DNA from: Pseudarthrobacter sp. MM222
GTDB lineage: Bacteria; Actinomycetota; Actinomycetes; Actinomycetales; Micrococcaceae
Direction: 5' to 3'
DNA: 64,000 nucleotides
NCBI RefSeq assembly: GCF_947090775.1
Contig: NZ_OX352321.1
Coordinates: forward strand, 3,968,001 to 4,032,000
Under the pieces are notes generated by a model that saw nothing but the letters and a program-made list of their open reading frames with translations, was not told where the DNA came from and made no database searches. The first letter of the stretch is position 1. Each line of letters starts with the position of its first letter. The translations under genes and the position numbers were made by a program. This document shows positions 23,660 to 33,944 of this stretch, in pieces.

Positions 23660-24462
23660 CAGTGTTCTTCCATTCCAGCAGTGCCCAGGTAGACGTCCTG
23701 CACTTTTTTGTCGGCTTGAACGGTGGCCATGCTGCCTTCGCTGAGCACCGTGCCAGCGGCGAGGACGGTAACTGAGGTGGCGAACGCCCGGACGAAATCA
23801 ATGTCATGTTCGACCACGATGGTGATCCGGTCCGCCGCGATCCGACGGAGCAGCTGCCCCGTTTCGTCGCGCTCGTCCTGGCTCATCCCGGCGATCGGCT
23901 CGTCCAGGAGCAGTACATCCGAGTTCTGGACCAGAAGCATGCCTATTTCCAGCCATTGCTTCTGCCCATGCGCCAGCGTTCCGGCCTGATTGTCCGCCAC
24001 CCTCTCCAGCCCGATGATTTCCAACGCCTCCTGGACGGCCGGGTCCACGCCCCTGCGCCGGCGCAGCAACTCGCGGGCTTTGCGGCCCGAGCCGGCAGCG
24101 ATGTCGAGGTTCTGGAGGACCGAGAGGTTTTCGAAGACGCTCGCCGTCTGGAATGTCCGCCCCACGCCCAGCCGGGCGACCTGGTGTACCTTGCGGCCAA
24201 GGATCTCCGTACCGGTGTGGTTTACCGAGCCGGTGGCCGCGACCAGCCCGGTGATCGCATCGATGATGGTGGTCTTGCCTGCACCGTTCGGTCCGATCAG
24301 GAACCGCAGGTCGCCCTGGGTTACGTCGAGGTCAACGTTGTCCACGGCGACCACGCCGTCAAACGACACCGTCAGTCCGCGCACTTCAAGGTATTTGGGC
24401 CGGCCGTGCCTGAGTCCGCCCGCACGGGGCGAGCCGCCGGGCAGCAAAAGGGGTCTGGTCAT
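23659..24462 (-). CDS. urtD: urea ABC transporter ATPase UrtD
   Basis: The 267-residue product has Walker A IGPNGAGKTTIIDAITG, a degenerate signature LAHGQKQWLEIGMLL (as in UrtD/LivG), and Walker B VLLLDEPIAGM followed by the H-loop VVEHDIDFV. A roughly 25-residue Arg/Gly-rich N-terminal extension precedes the domain. It is coupled at both ends by 4-bp ATGA overlaps (with urtC and urtE), so the subunits are made in balance. Confidence 0.9.
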   Translation of the reverse strand: MTRPLLLPGGSPRAGGLRHGRPKYLEVRGLTVSFDGVVAVDNVDLDVTQGDLRFLIGPNGAGKTTIIDAITGLVAATGSVNHTGTEILGRKVHQVARLGVGRTFQTASVFENLSVLQNLDIAAGSGRKARELLRRRRGVDPAVQEALEIIGLERVADNQAGTLAHGQKQWLEIGMLLVQNSDVLLLDEPIAGMSQDERDETGQLLRRIAADRITIVVEHDIDFVRAFATSVTVLAAGTVLSEGSMATVQADKKVQDVYLGTAGMEEH

Positions 24463-25631
24463 CGCGTAGCCTCTTCCGGAATGGTCGCAGGGCCGGGTGG
24501 TGAAGGCATCGGGGGTCCCGGCTGCTCTGGCGGGTCTTGGCGCGCTGGGCGGGCGGTCTTGGGCTCCTGCACCGCTGCACGCCGGCGCCGCAGCCGGGCG
24601 ATCATGTCTGGCAGGGAGGCCAGCCCGCCGGGCATGAAACCAATGACCAGGACGAACAGGAGGCCTTGAAAGTAGACCCAGAAGGACGGGAAGGTGGAGG
24701 ACAGGCCGGTTTGGGCGATGGCCACGCTGAGTGCCCCAAGCACCGGACCAAGCAGGGTGGCCCTGCCGCCGATGGCCACGCCGATCAGGAATGCGATGGA
24801 CGGAATGACTCCCACGTCCGCCGGGGAGATGATCCCCACGATGGGAACGAACAACGCCCCGGCGATCCCGGCCATCACCGCGGCGATCACATAGGTGACG
24901 GTCTTGATGATTGCGGGGTCGTAGCCAAGGAACCGCACCCTTTCCTCCTGGTCGCGCACCGCGACGAGGAGTTCGCCGAACCGGCTGTGCATCAGCTGCC
25001 GCGCCGCGGCGAGCGCCAGCAGCAGCACCAGGGCCGCGACCGAGTAAAGCATCAGTCTGTTGGACGGGTCCTTAAGGTCGAGGCCGAAGAAGGACCGGAA
25101 GCCGCTCAAGCCGTTGGAGCCGCCGGTGGTCGCCTGCTGGCCGATCAGGAATACGGCGAAGGCCGCCGCGAGTGCCTGGCTGAGGATCGCGAAGTAGGAG
25201 CCCTTGACCCGGCGCTTGAACACGGCGAGGCCCAGAACCAGCGCTACCAGTCCCGGCACCACAACAACAGCCAGCAGGGCCACTACGGGACTGCGGAACG
25301 GCTCCCACCACCCCGGAACATCGCCGGTGCCGTACAGCGACATGAAATCCGGAACCCCTGAACCGCCGAAGAGGGAGGCATCCGCGAGCTTGAGGTGCAT
25401 CGCCATGATGTACGCGCCGAGGCCGAAGAACACGCCCTGGCCCAGGGTCAGCATCCCGCCGCGCCCCCAGGCGAGGCCGATACCCACCGCGACGATCGCG
25501 AAGCAGAGGAATTTCCCGAGCAGGGCGAGGTTGAAGACGGACAGCGCAGCGGGCGCCACCACTAGAAGGAGCCCCGCGCCCAGGCCGAAGCCGGCCAGCA
25601 CGCCCCAGCGGCTGGAAAGGAATGTGTTCAT
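24459..25631 (-). CDS. urtC: urea ABC transporter permease UrtC
   Basis: A 390-residue polytopic membrane protein of the LivM/UrtC type: about ten helices, with GLAWGRGGMLTLGQGVFFGLGAY (typical permease motif near residue 50-70) and GYDPAIIKTVTYVIAAVMAGIAGALF. The C-terminal 40 residues are a Pro-rich cytoplasmic tail. The insert between helices 3 and 5 containing FGGSGVPDFMSLYGTGDVPG is typical of UrtC. It forms the membrane channel with UrtB. Overlaps: 4 bp with urtB and urtD. Confidence 0.9.
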   Translation of the reverse strand: MNTFLSSRWGVLAGFGLGAGLLLVVAPAALSVFNLALLGKFLCFAIVAVGIGLAWGRGGMLTLGQGVFFGLGAYIMAMHLKLADASLFGGSGVPDFMSLYGTGDVPGWWEPFRSPVVALLAVVVVPGLVALVLGLAVFKRRVKGSYFAILSQALAAAFAVFLIGQQATTGGSNGLSGFRSFFGLDLKDPSNRLMLYSVAALVLLLALAAARQLMHSRFGELLVAVRDQEERVRFLGYDPAIIKTVTYVIAAVMAGIAGALFVPIVGIISPADVGVIPSIAFLIGVAIGGRATLLGPVLGALSVAIAQTGLSSTFPSFWVYFQGLLFVLVIGFMPGGLASLPDMIARLRRRRAAVQEPKTARPARQDPPEQPGPPMPSPPGPATIPEEATR

Positions 25632-26512
25632 GCCAGGCTCCTTGTTTTGAGGCTGAAGATGCCCTGCGGCCGGAGCTGGAGGAACACGACCACGAGAACA
25701 AGGATCAGCACTTTGCCTATGCTCGCCGTCGTCGAAAATTCAAAGACGGATTGCAGCACGCCCAGCGCGAACGCTGCGATGACGGCGCCCTTGACCTGGC
25801 CGACGCCTCCGGCCACCACCACCAGGAAGGCATCCACGATGTAGTTCGTTCCCAGATACGGGCTGGTGGACCCGATCAGGGTGACGGCCACCCCCGCGAC
25901 ACCGGCGAGTCCTGACCCGATGAAGAACGTCAGCTGGTCCGTGCGGCGGGTGGAAACGCCGCTTGTTTCAGCGAGGTCCCGGTTCAGGACTACTGCCCTG
26001 ATCCGGCGACCCAACGGGGTGCGCTTCAAAACCACCACAATTGCGGCCACGCAGGCCAACGACAGCAGCAGGATGAACAGCCGGGTCAGCGGAATGGGTG
26101 CGCCCAGCAGTTCGATATTGCCCTGCAGCCATTTGGGGGCGCGGACGTCCACGCTGGGCGCCCCGAAAATATCCCGGGCGGCCTGCTGCAGGATCAGGGA
26201 CACTCCGAAGGTGACCAGAAGGGTGTCCAGGGGGCGGTGGTACATCCTGCGCAGGAGGACCGCTTCGAGGACCAGCCCCAGCAGCCCGCCCACGAGGAAG
26301 CCCACTGGAATGGATACGAGCAGCGAGATGCCGGCGTCGGAGATGCTCCGCTGCACCACGAAGGCGGTGTACGCACCGGCCATCATGAACTCGCCGTGGG
26401 CCATATTGATGACCCCCATCTGGCCGAAGGTCAGCGACAGCCCGAGCGCCGCCAGCAGCAGCACCGAGCCGAGACTTAATCCGGCGAACATCTGTCCAAT
26501 CAGCATTTCCAT
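25628..26512 (-). CDS. urtB: urea ABC transporter permease UrtB
   Basis: The 294-residue permease is of the LivH/UrtB type, with about eight helices: ALGLSLTFGQMGVINMAHGEF (conserved start motif) and TSGVSTRRTDQLTFFIGSGLAGVAGV. Compared with cyanobacterial UrtB it lacks the large extra N-terminal domain, as in most actinobacteria. Together with UrtC it forms the pore. The ATG at 26512 lies 43 bp downstream of the urtA stop. An alternative start two codons later (26506) is possible. Confidence 0.88.
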   Translation of the reverse strand: MEMLIGQMFAGLSLGSVLLLAALGLSLTFGQMGVINMAHGEFMMAGAYTAFVVQRSISDAGISLLVSIPVGFLVGGLLGLVLEAVLLRRMYHRPLDTLLVTFGVSLILQQAARDIFGAPSVDVRAPKWLQGNIELLGAPIPLTRLFILLLSLACVAAIVVVLKRTPLGRRIRAVVLNRDLAETSGVSTRRTDQLTFFIGSGLAGVAGVAVTLIGSTSPYLGTNYIVDAFLVVVAGGVGQVKGAVIAAFALGVLQSVFEFSTTASIGKVLILVLVVVFLQLRPQGIFSLKTRSLA

Positions 26513-26555
26513 TCCAGCGGGCCCTTCCGTCGTTTACCTGCAGGGATGACTGCGG

Positions 26556-27821
26556 CTATTTGGCCAGGCCCTTGGCCCAGTCGTAACTGGCAAGGAAGGG
26601 GTCCGGGTCCACCGCGGCGGGCGAGGACCAGACCGTCTCGATCAAGCCGTCGGACGTGATTTTCCCGATCCGGGGGGTCTTGGTGATGTGGTTGTTCTCC
26701 GCGTCCACGGTGACTGTCCCCTCAGGCGCTTCGAACGTCACACCACCCGCGGCCGCCTGGACCTTGTCCACTTCGAAGGATCCGGCTTTTTCCACCATGG
26801 CCTTCCAGAGGTAGAGCGAGGTGTAGGCCGCTTCCATGGGGTCGCTGGTCACGCGGTCGGCGCCGAACTTTGCCTTGAATGCCGCCACGAATTTCTTGTT
26901 GGCCGGGGTATCCAGTGTCTGGTAGTAGTCCCAGGCAGTCAGCTGGCCTTCAACGTTTTCGAGTCCGACGCCGGGGACTTCCTCCTCGGCGATTGACACA
27001 GACACCACGGGCATCGACTCGGCCGTCAGCCCCACGCTCTTGTACTGCCGGAAGAATGCCACGTTGCTGTCGCCGTTGAGGGTGTTGAAGACAGCATCGG
27101 CTTTGGAATCGCGGACTTTGTTGACGATGGTTGAAAATTCGGTGGAACCCAGCGGAGCGTACTCCTCGCCCAGGACCTCCATGCCGTGGGCGGCGGCGTA
27201 GGCCTGGATGATCTTGTTGGCCGTGCGGGGGAAGACGTAGTCACTGCCGACCAGGAAGATCGACTTCGTGCCCTGCTCAGCGAGGTAGTCCAGCGCCGGG
27301 ATGATCTGCTGGTTGGTGGTTGCCCCGGTGTAGAAGATGTTCTTCGACGCTTCCAGCCCCTCGTACTGCACCGGGTAGAAGAGCAGGGCATCGTTGGCTT
27401 CGAAGACCGGCAGCATCGCCTTGCGGCTGGAGGATGTCCAACCGCCGAACACCGCCGCGGTGCAGTCCTGCTGGATCAGCTTTCCGGCACGTTCGGCGAA
27501 TTTCGTGGGTTCGCTGGCGCCGTCTTCACTGATGACCTGGAGCTGTTTGCCCAGCACACCGCCGGCCGCATTGATCTCCTCGGCCGCCAGGCTGAGGGAA
27601 TCGAACACGGTGCTTTCGCTGATGGCCATCGTCCCGGACAGCGAGTTGATGAAGCCGACTTTGACGCTGCTGCCTGAAGTGTCGACGCAGGAAGCGCCGC
27701 CGCTCGTGGAGGACCCGGCCGCTGCCGGATTTGAGACCTGGCTGCCGCAGCCGGCCAGGGCCGTCACCATGGCTGCCGCGGCCAAGTGGATGAAAGCGCG
27801 CTTGATTACCGAAACCTTCAT
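26556..27821 (-). CDS. urtA: urea ABC transporter substrate-binding lipoprotein UrtA
   Basis: The 421-residue periplasmic-type binding protein (type I fold) has an N-terminal signal and lipobox ALAGC, a Ser/Gly-rich linker, and [20 protein letters not shown], characteristic of the urea-binding UrtA family. [17 protein letters not shown] and FYPVQYEG also match. The ATG at 27821 has GCAGG upstream. Anchored in the membrane, it captures urea and delivers it to UrtBC. No urease genes are in the window. The upstream region (27822-28180) contains a possible nitrogen-control box. Confidence 0.92.
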   Translation of the reverse strand: MKVSVIKRAFIHLAAAAMVTALAGCGSQVSNPAAAGSSTSGGASCVDTSGSSVKVGFINSLSGTMAISESTVFDSLSLAAEEINAAGGVLGKQLQVISEDGASEPTKFAERAGKLIQQDCTAAVFGGWTSSSRKAMLPVFEANDALLFYPVQYEGLEASKNIFYTGATTNQQIIPALDYLAEQGTKSIFLVGSDYVFPRTANKIIQAYAAAHGMEVLGEEYAPLGSTEFSTIVNKVRDSKADAVFNTLNGDSNVAFFRQYKSVGLTAESMPVVSVSIAEEEVPGVGLENVEGQLTAWDYYQTLDTPANKKFVAAFKAKFGADRVTSDPMEAAYTSLYLWKAMVEKAGSFEVDKVQAAAGGVTFEAPEGTVTVDAENNHITKTPRIGKITSDGLIETVWSSPAAVDPDPFLASYDWAKGLAK

Positions 27822-28031
27822 GTTTACCTGCTTCTCGCTCCGCGCTGCCATAAGGCAGCGTCTGGTCTCCCGGGTCCGGTGGCGGACCCAACGAGCTCAA
27901 TGTAGGAGCGAATTGTTTCAGGACGCGCTGGTTATATTTCCGCCCCGTTTCCGCAGGTCCCGGCCGAGCGCGAAGACCGGGTCGCGAGGCGAAGTTCACC
28001 GGAAAGGCCGCGGAAAACAACGGCCGCAAAG

Positions 28032-28047
28032 TTAACCTGTAGGAAAC
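28032..28047 (+). promoter_or_regulatory. possible GlnR box upstream of urtA
   Basis: TTAAC-n6-GAAAC (28032-28036 and 28043-28047) fits the gTnAC-n6-GaAAC half of a GlnR site, about 210 bp before the urtA start. A second, weaker minus-strand GAAAC-n6-GAAAT lies near 27940. The rest of this 359-bp gene-free stretch (27822-28180) has no other element I can name. The call rests on motif match and gene function only. Confidence 0.35.
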
Positions 28048-28180
28048 TTCTCGGCCGTCATGTTCGGATTAACGGCGACATGAAAGGCCGGCGCGTCTCC
28101 CCCGGGAGTGGCTGCTGTGGGGTGAGTGTGCCGGGAGTCAGCCCAAGTCTGGACGCCGCAGTGGACACAGACAAGGGCGC

Positions 28181-28603
28181 CTACTCGGGCGTCCGCGGGC
28201 GCCACACCACGATGGCCTGGGAGCGCGGCCGGGGCCGCTTGCCGCGGGCGAGGCTGACGACGTCCCCGGCCGTCCCGGCCGCGAAAACACGGGCATCCAG
28301 CGGCTGACGGCGCCGTCCCAGCTCCTCCGTCAGTTCGGTCACCCGGCGCTGGAGCGCCGCAACCTGGTTCTCCAGCTGGAGGATCCGCTTGATGCCCTCG
28401 AGGGAAACGCCCTCCTGCGAGAGCCGCTGCACCTCGCGGAGCATCGTGACGTCCCGCTGCGAATACCGCCGCGACTTGCCCGGGGCGCGGCTCGGCGAGA
28501 CGATGCCCAGCCGGTCATACTGCCGCAGGGTCTGCGGGTGCATGTCGGCCAGCTCCGCGGCCACGGAGATGACGAAGATGGGCTGGTCGAACTCGATGTC
28601 CAC
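28181..28603 (-). CDS. hspR: heat-shock repressor HspR (MerR family)
   Basis: The 140-residue MerR-type repressor has a HTH (IFVISVAAELADMHPQTLRQ, YDRLGIVSPSR) followed by SRRYSQRDVTMLREVQRLS and a coiled-coil segment, then a short C-terminal tail. HspR binds HAIR inverted repeats and in Streptomyces uses DnaK as co-repressor. GTG start at 28603, 15 bp after the dnaJ stop. As last gene of the dnaK operon it would repress its own promoter (two HAIR elements are present upstream of dnaK). Confidence 0.92.
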   Translation of the reverse strand: MDIEFDQPIFVISVAAELADMHPQTLRQYDRLGIVSPSRAPGKSRRYSQRDVTMLREVQRLSQEGVSLEGIKRILQLENQVAALQRRVTELTEELGRRRQPLDARVFAAGTAGDVVSLARGKRPRPRSQAIVVWRPRTPE

Positions 28604-28618
28604 GGCAGGAGCCCGTTC

Positions 28619-29605
28619 CTAGAGCCGGGCCCTGGCTGCCAGGCCGGCGCGCACGTCCTCGCCGGCCGTCGCGGCCGCGAAGGTCTTTACGGCTTCCTCT
28701 GCTTCCTTGTTTAGCTTCCGGGGAACGGCGACGTCGATTGTCACCAGCAGGTCCCCGGTTGCCTTGGCATGCTTGACGCCACGCCCCTTGACGCGGAGTG
28801 TGCGGCCCGAGGGGGTACCGGCCGGGACTCGGACCCTGACGGTGTCGCCCTCGATCGTCGGGACCTCGATGTCGGCGCCCAGGGCCGCCTCCGGAAAACT
28901 GACCGGGACGTGGATGCGGAGATTGTCGCCATCGCGGACGTAAAAATCGTGCGGCTTCACGGCGACTGTGACCATCAAGTCGCCGTTGCCTGCGGGGCCG
29001 AACTGGCCCTTGCCGCGCACGCGGACCTTCTGGCCGTCCTTGATCCCGGCCGGGATGCGGACGTCGATGACTTCGCCGTCCGGTTCACGCAGCCCGATGG
29101 TGGTGCCGCGGATCGCGCCGGCAAAGGAGATGCTGGTGGACGCCGTGCGGTCAGCGCCCTTCTGCGGCGCCCGCTGGTAGGGCTGGCCGCCGCCGAAACC
29201 GCCGCCGCCTCCGCCGAAGAGGTCGGCGAACTCGGGCGGGATGCCGCCGGGGGCGCCGTAGCCGCCGGAGTGCCGTGTGCCGCCGCCGGTGAAGAGGCCG
29301 CCGAAGAGATCTTCGAAGCCAGCATTACCGCCCGCTCCGCCGCCGGCGCCGCCCGGGGCGAAGCGTGCTCCGCCCATGGCCCGGATGGCGTCATACTGCT
29401 GGCGCTCATCGGGGTCGGAGAGCACGGAGTAGGCCTCGGAGATGTCCTTGAACTTCTTCTCCGAAGCGGTGTCCCCCGCATTGGTGTCCGGGTGGTGCTG
29501 CCGCGCGAGCTTCCGGTATGCCTTCTTGATGTCAGCGTCGGAAGCGTCCTTGGCGACACCAAGGATCTTATAAAAGTCCTTGTCCACCCAGTCCTGGCTA
29601 GCCAA
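28619..29605 (-). CDS. DnaJ/CbpA-type co-chaperone without zinc finger
   Basis: A 328-residue J-protein: J-domain at residues 1-75 with the catalytic HPD (QHHPDTN), a Gly/Phe-rich segment (about 85-150, [12 protein letters not shown]), and a DnaJ C-terminal substrate domain (about 150-320, [19 protein letters not shown]). No cysteine is seen, so the four-Cys-pair zinc finger of classical DnaJ is missing and the protein is CbpA/type-II-like although it sits in the dnaK operon. It stimulates DnaK ATPase. It may be the operon's only J-protein; a type-I DnaJ could lie elsewhere. Confidence 0.88.
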   Translation of the reverse strand: MASQDWVDKDFYKILGVAKDASDADIKKAYRKLARQHHPDTNAGDTASEKKFKDISEAYSVLSDPDERQQYDAIRAMGGARFAPGGAGGGAGGNAGFEDLFGGLFTGGGTRHSGGYGAPGGIPPEFADLFGGGGGGFGGGQPYQRAPQKGADRTASTSISFAGAIRGTTIGLREPDGEVIDVRIPAGIKDGQKVRVRGKGQFGPAGNGDLMVTVAVKPHDFYVRDGDNLRIHVPVSFPEAALGADIEVPTIEGDTVRVRVPAGTPSGRTLRVKGRGVKHAKATGDLLVTIDVAVPRKLNKEAEEAVKTFAAATAGEDVRAGLAARARL

Positions 29606-29675
29606 TGGCGTTTCCTCTCTAGTTCTGTTCTCGGTGGCAACTCACCTTAGGCGAGATGACCTGCCGGCGCGGAGG

Positions 29676-29733
29676 CCGGATATGGGGCGGCGGTGTGGAG
29701 GGCACCGCGGAGCGGGCACCGCCCCATATCCGG
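29676..29733. repeat. 15-bp inverted repeat between grpE and dnaJ
   Basis: CCGGATATGGGGCGG (29676-29690) and CCGCCCCATATCCGG (29719-29733) can form a long hairpin with a 28-nt loop in the 147-bp grpE-dnaJ spacer. It could attenuate or process the operon mRNA, changing the dnaJ-hspR ratio relative to dnaK-grpE. A related sequence (GGATTTGGGGCGGCGGTGAG) lies near 32432. Confidence 0.6.
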
Positions 29734-29752
29734 CGTAGCGCCGGACGCAACC

Positions 29753-30424
29753 CTACGCCGGTACAGCCACGATGACTTGTGCTGCCCGGAGCACTCGGTC
29801 GCCGGACTTGTAGCCGGAGCGCAGGACCTGGCTGACGGTGTCGAGTTCGACGTCGCCGGGCTGCTGGATGAGGGCCTCGTGGACTGTGGGGTCGAACTCC
29901 ACGCCGGTCTCATCGATGCGGGTCAGGCCGTACGTCTTCAACGCGTTTTCCAGCTTGGCGGCGATCGCGGCGAACGGGCCGTCGGTCAGGTCGCCGTGCT
30001 GGCGTGCGGCGTCGACGTCGTCCAGTACTGGAAGCAGGGAGTTCAGGACGCCGATGACGGCCATCTCCCCCGCCACGGCACGGTCGCGTTCGACGCGCTT
30101 GCGGTAGTTGACGTACTCGGCCTGCAGGCGCCGGAGATCATTCCTGAGCTCCTCCGCCTCGGCCTGGTCCACGCCCTGGGCCACGGAGTCCTCCGCAGGC
30201 ACCTCGACGCTGTTCAGGATGTCCTCCGCCTGGGTCAGCGCGTCCCCGGAGTCGGAGTCCCTTGCTACGTGGGGCTCCTGGTCGGGGTGGCGGGCCTGGC
30301 CGGTTTTCGGATCAACCTTGCGGTTGTCGTGGATGACCGGCTTCTGCGGCTGGTTCTCCTGCTCGCTGCCCTGGCTCGGGTTCTCCGAAGATACGTGCTC
30401 TTCTTCGTTACCGTGGTGCGGCAT
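29753..30424 (-). CDS. grpE: nucleotide exchange factor GrpE
   Basis: The 223-residue protein has a long acidic N-terminal extension (residues 1-75), then a central coiled coil (AEELRNDLRRLQAEYVNYRK) and the C-terminal beta domain with LLPVLDDVDAARQHG, FDPTVHEALIQQPGDVE and VLRSGYKSGDRVLRAAQV, the family signature. It exchanges ADP on DnaK and serves as thermosensor in the chaperone cycle. It starts 3 bp after the dnaK stop, so is co-translated. Confidence 0.93.
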   Translation of the reverse strand: MPHHGNEEEHVSSENPSQGSEQENQPQKPVIHDNRKVDPKTGQARHPDQEPHVARDSDSGDALTQAEDILNSVEVPAEDSVAQGVDQAEAEELRNDLRRLQAEYVNYRKRVERDRAVAGEMAVIGVLNSLLPVLDDVDAARQHGDLTDGPFAAIAAKLENALKTYGLTRIDETGVEFDPTVHEALIQQPGDVELDTVSQVLRSGYKSGDRVLRAAQVIVAVPA

Positions 30425-30426
30425 GA

Positions 30427-32289
<1,863 letters not shown>

Positions 32290-32354
32290 GTGTTGCTTCC
32301 TTCTTTCCGGAGAAACTTGCTGGGTTGGCTGCGGATCGCGGGGATCCGGTCGTG

Positions 32355-32375
32355 ATTGAGCGATCTGGACTCAAC
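32355..32375. promoter_or_regulatory. HAIR element 1 (HspR operator)
   Basis: ATTGAGC-GATCTGG-ACTCAAC matches the CTTGAGT-N7-ACTCAAG HAIR consensus with exact 7-nt spacing. It overlaps the end of the -10 region of the dnaK promoter. Confidence 0.88.
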
Positions 32376-32401
32376 TTTACCCAAGCCGGTTTCAATGTCA
32401 A
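32374..32401 (-). promoter_or_regulatory. dnaK operon promoter
   Basis: On the minus strand TTGACA (complement of 32396-32401), a 16-nt spacer and TAAAGT (complement of 32374-32379) form a vegetative-type promoter framed by the two HAIR operators. HspR binding at either would block polymerase. Confidence 0.7.
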
Positions 32402-32407
32402 TCCAAA

Positions 32408-32428
32408 GTTGAGCGGACTTGGCTCAAG
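32408..32428. promoter_or_regulatory. HAIR element 2 (HspR operator)
   Basis: GTTGAGC-GGACTTG-GCTCAAG, again with N7 spacing, lies just upstream of the -35 hexamer of the dnaK promoter. The centre-to-centre distance to HAIR1 is 53 bp, about five helical turns, so the two dimers face the same side of the DNA. Confidence 0.85.
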
Positions 32429-32541
32429 TTTGGATTTGGGGCGGCGGTGAGCACCGATCCTTAGGCCTCAACTGCGCGGTTTTCCGGGAGAAGTTTGCCT
32501 TTCGGGACGCAGATTTCGCTGTGCGCGAAGTCCCTCCGGGC

Positions 32542-32958
32542 TCAGCGTTCGTCGCGGTTGGGATCCGGGGCAGGGTCGCCGCCGGCTGCCGTCTTCCGTT
32601 CGCCGGGAGCCGGGCGGTCGGAGCCCTCGGCACCTGTGGCGCCCGCAGTCCCGTAGTCCCCTTCGGGATATTCGCCCTCCTCCGATGTGAGCGGCTCGCC
32701 GCCCACAGCGCCGCCCTTGCCGTAGTCGCCTTCGGGATAGTCGCCTTCCTCGTCACCGACCGTGGAGGCGTCGGCAGTGCCTGCCTCGCCGTAGTCCCCG
32801 GCAGCGTATTCTCCCTCTTCGGCCGTCGCCGGATTCTCGCCTGCGGTGCCCGCCTTGCCGTAGTCGCCTTCGACATACTGGCCTTCGGAAACCTCACCCT
32901 CGACGGCCTCGGTTTCGGCGTCCGCTGCCGTTCGATCGAACTCGCTGTTCTCGGACAT
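32542..32958 (-). CDS. acidic repeat protein, disordered
   Basis: The 138-residue product starts MSENSEFDRTAADAETE and contains four imperfect units built on E-G-x-Y-x-x-G-D-Y-G (EGQYVEGDYGKAG, EGEYAAGDYGEAG, EGDYPEGDYGKGG, EGEYPEGDYGTAG), spaced about 25 residues. It is strongly acidic, has no hydrophobic core and is probably disordered. GGAAGGA precedes the ATG at 32958. The position next to the heat-shock operon, which faces the same way, may mean stress expression, but its function is unknown. Confidence 0.7.
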   Translation of the reverse strand: MSENSEFDRTAADAETEAVEGEVSEGQYVEGDYGKAGTAGENPATAEEGEYAAGDYGEAGTADASTVGDEEGDYPEGDYGKGGAVGGEPLTSEEGEYPEGDYGTAGATGAEGSDRPAPGERKTAAGGDPAPDPNRDER

Positions 32959-33050
32959 GTTGTGAATCCTTCCTGGAAGAATCGGGTGCGCCCGCACGGG
33001 TGCAGGGGCAGTCTATCGAGCGCCGGGGAGAGGGAACAGAGGGACCCGGC

Positions 33051-33821
33051 TCAGGAGTCAATGCCGCCTGGCGACAGACCGGCGACCTCGGCGAGCACGG
33101 CGAGATGGTGATCAAAAAGCTCCTCCCGGGCAGTGAACGTCTCCCCGCCATACTGGCCAAAGACCTCGAAGCTGACGGTACCGAAGAGCGAGGTCCACGC
33201 GAGGGCGGCGCGGGCCAAGAGGTCGTCCGGCACGGCCAAACCGAACTCGGCCCGGATTTTCGCCAGATCCCCGCCCAGCCCGGTGGCGATGGCAGGAGCC
33301 CGCCGGCTTTCCATCGAAAGCCGCCCGGCGCGGAACGCCCCGTCGAGAATCGCCATGAGGGCAATGACCACCCGCGTCCCGGGACCGGTGGTGCGCTCGG
33401 CGGGAGCCCGATACCCGGGCACCGGGCTGCCGAAGAGAAGGCTGTAGCGGGACGGTTCGCGCAGTGCCCAGTCCCGCACGGCACGGCCCAGCGCCTCAAA
33501 GCGGCCACGGAAATCGGCTTCCGGCACCGCCGCGACAGCGGCGTCCACGTCATCGCCAAGCTCGTTGTATGCGTCAATCAGGAGAAGGGTCAGCAGCTCC
33601 TCCCGGTTGTCCACATAGCGGTAGACCGCCGAGGAGACGACGCCGAGATCCCTGGCAACGGCGCGGAGGGACAGCGCGGCGGCCCCGTGCAGCGCGAGGT
33701 GCTCCCGTCCCAGCCGGATAATGTCGGCGACGGTGCGGTCGCGGGCCCGCGCGCGCGGGGTGCGGGGCCGGGAAGCCGCGGCGGCGGGGCCGACGGGAGA
33801 TTCAGTGCTGTCCTCTGGCAT
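33051..33821 (-). CDS. TetR family repressor
   Basis: The 256-residue regulator has a TetR HTH at about residues 28-75 (TVADIIRLGREHLALHGAAALSLRAVARDLGVVSSAVYRYVDNREELL) and a C-terminal ligand domain with AWTSLFGTVSFEVFGQYGGE, the TetR_C_33-like pattern. A Pro/Ala/Arg-rich stretch precedes the HTH. It diverges from the NAD-binding protein gene; a 15-bp perfect palindrome lies in the shared intergenic region and would be its operator. The ligand is unknown. Confidence 0.87.
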   Translation of the reverse strand: MPEDSTESPVGPAAAASRPRTPRARARDRTVADIIRLGREHLALHGAAALSLRAVARDLGVVSSAVYRYVDNREELLTLLLIDAYNELGDDVDAAVAAVPEADFRGRFEALGRAVRDWALREPSRYSLLFGSPVPGYRAPAERTTGPGTRVVIALMAILDGAFRAGRLSMESRRAPAIATGLGGDLAKIRAEFGLAVPDDLLARAALAWTSLFGTVSFEVFGQYGGETFTAREELFDHHLAVLAEVAGLSPGGIDS

Positions 33822-33839
33822 GGATCCAGCTTTACAGAC

Positions 33840-33921
33840 GAGAGCACTGTCAACAAATGTGAGCGGCGCTCTTGACTAGGCCTGCGCGGTGTTCCATGCT
33901 GAAGCAGAGAGCACTGCTCTC
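33840..33921. promoter_or_regulatory. probable TetR operators
   Basis: GAGAGCACTGCTCTC (33907-33921) is a perfect 15-bp palindrome 24 bp before the + strand gene. GAGAGCACTGTC (33840-33851) repeats its left half next to the regulator start. The arrangement would let the TetR protein control both divergent genes. Confidence 0.65.
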
Positions 33922-33944
33922 GCTAACGTCTAAAGGAGATCTGA

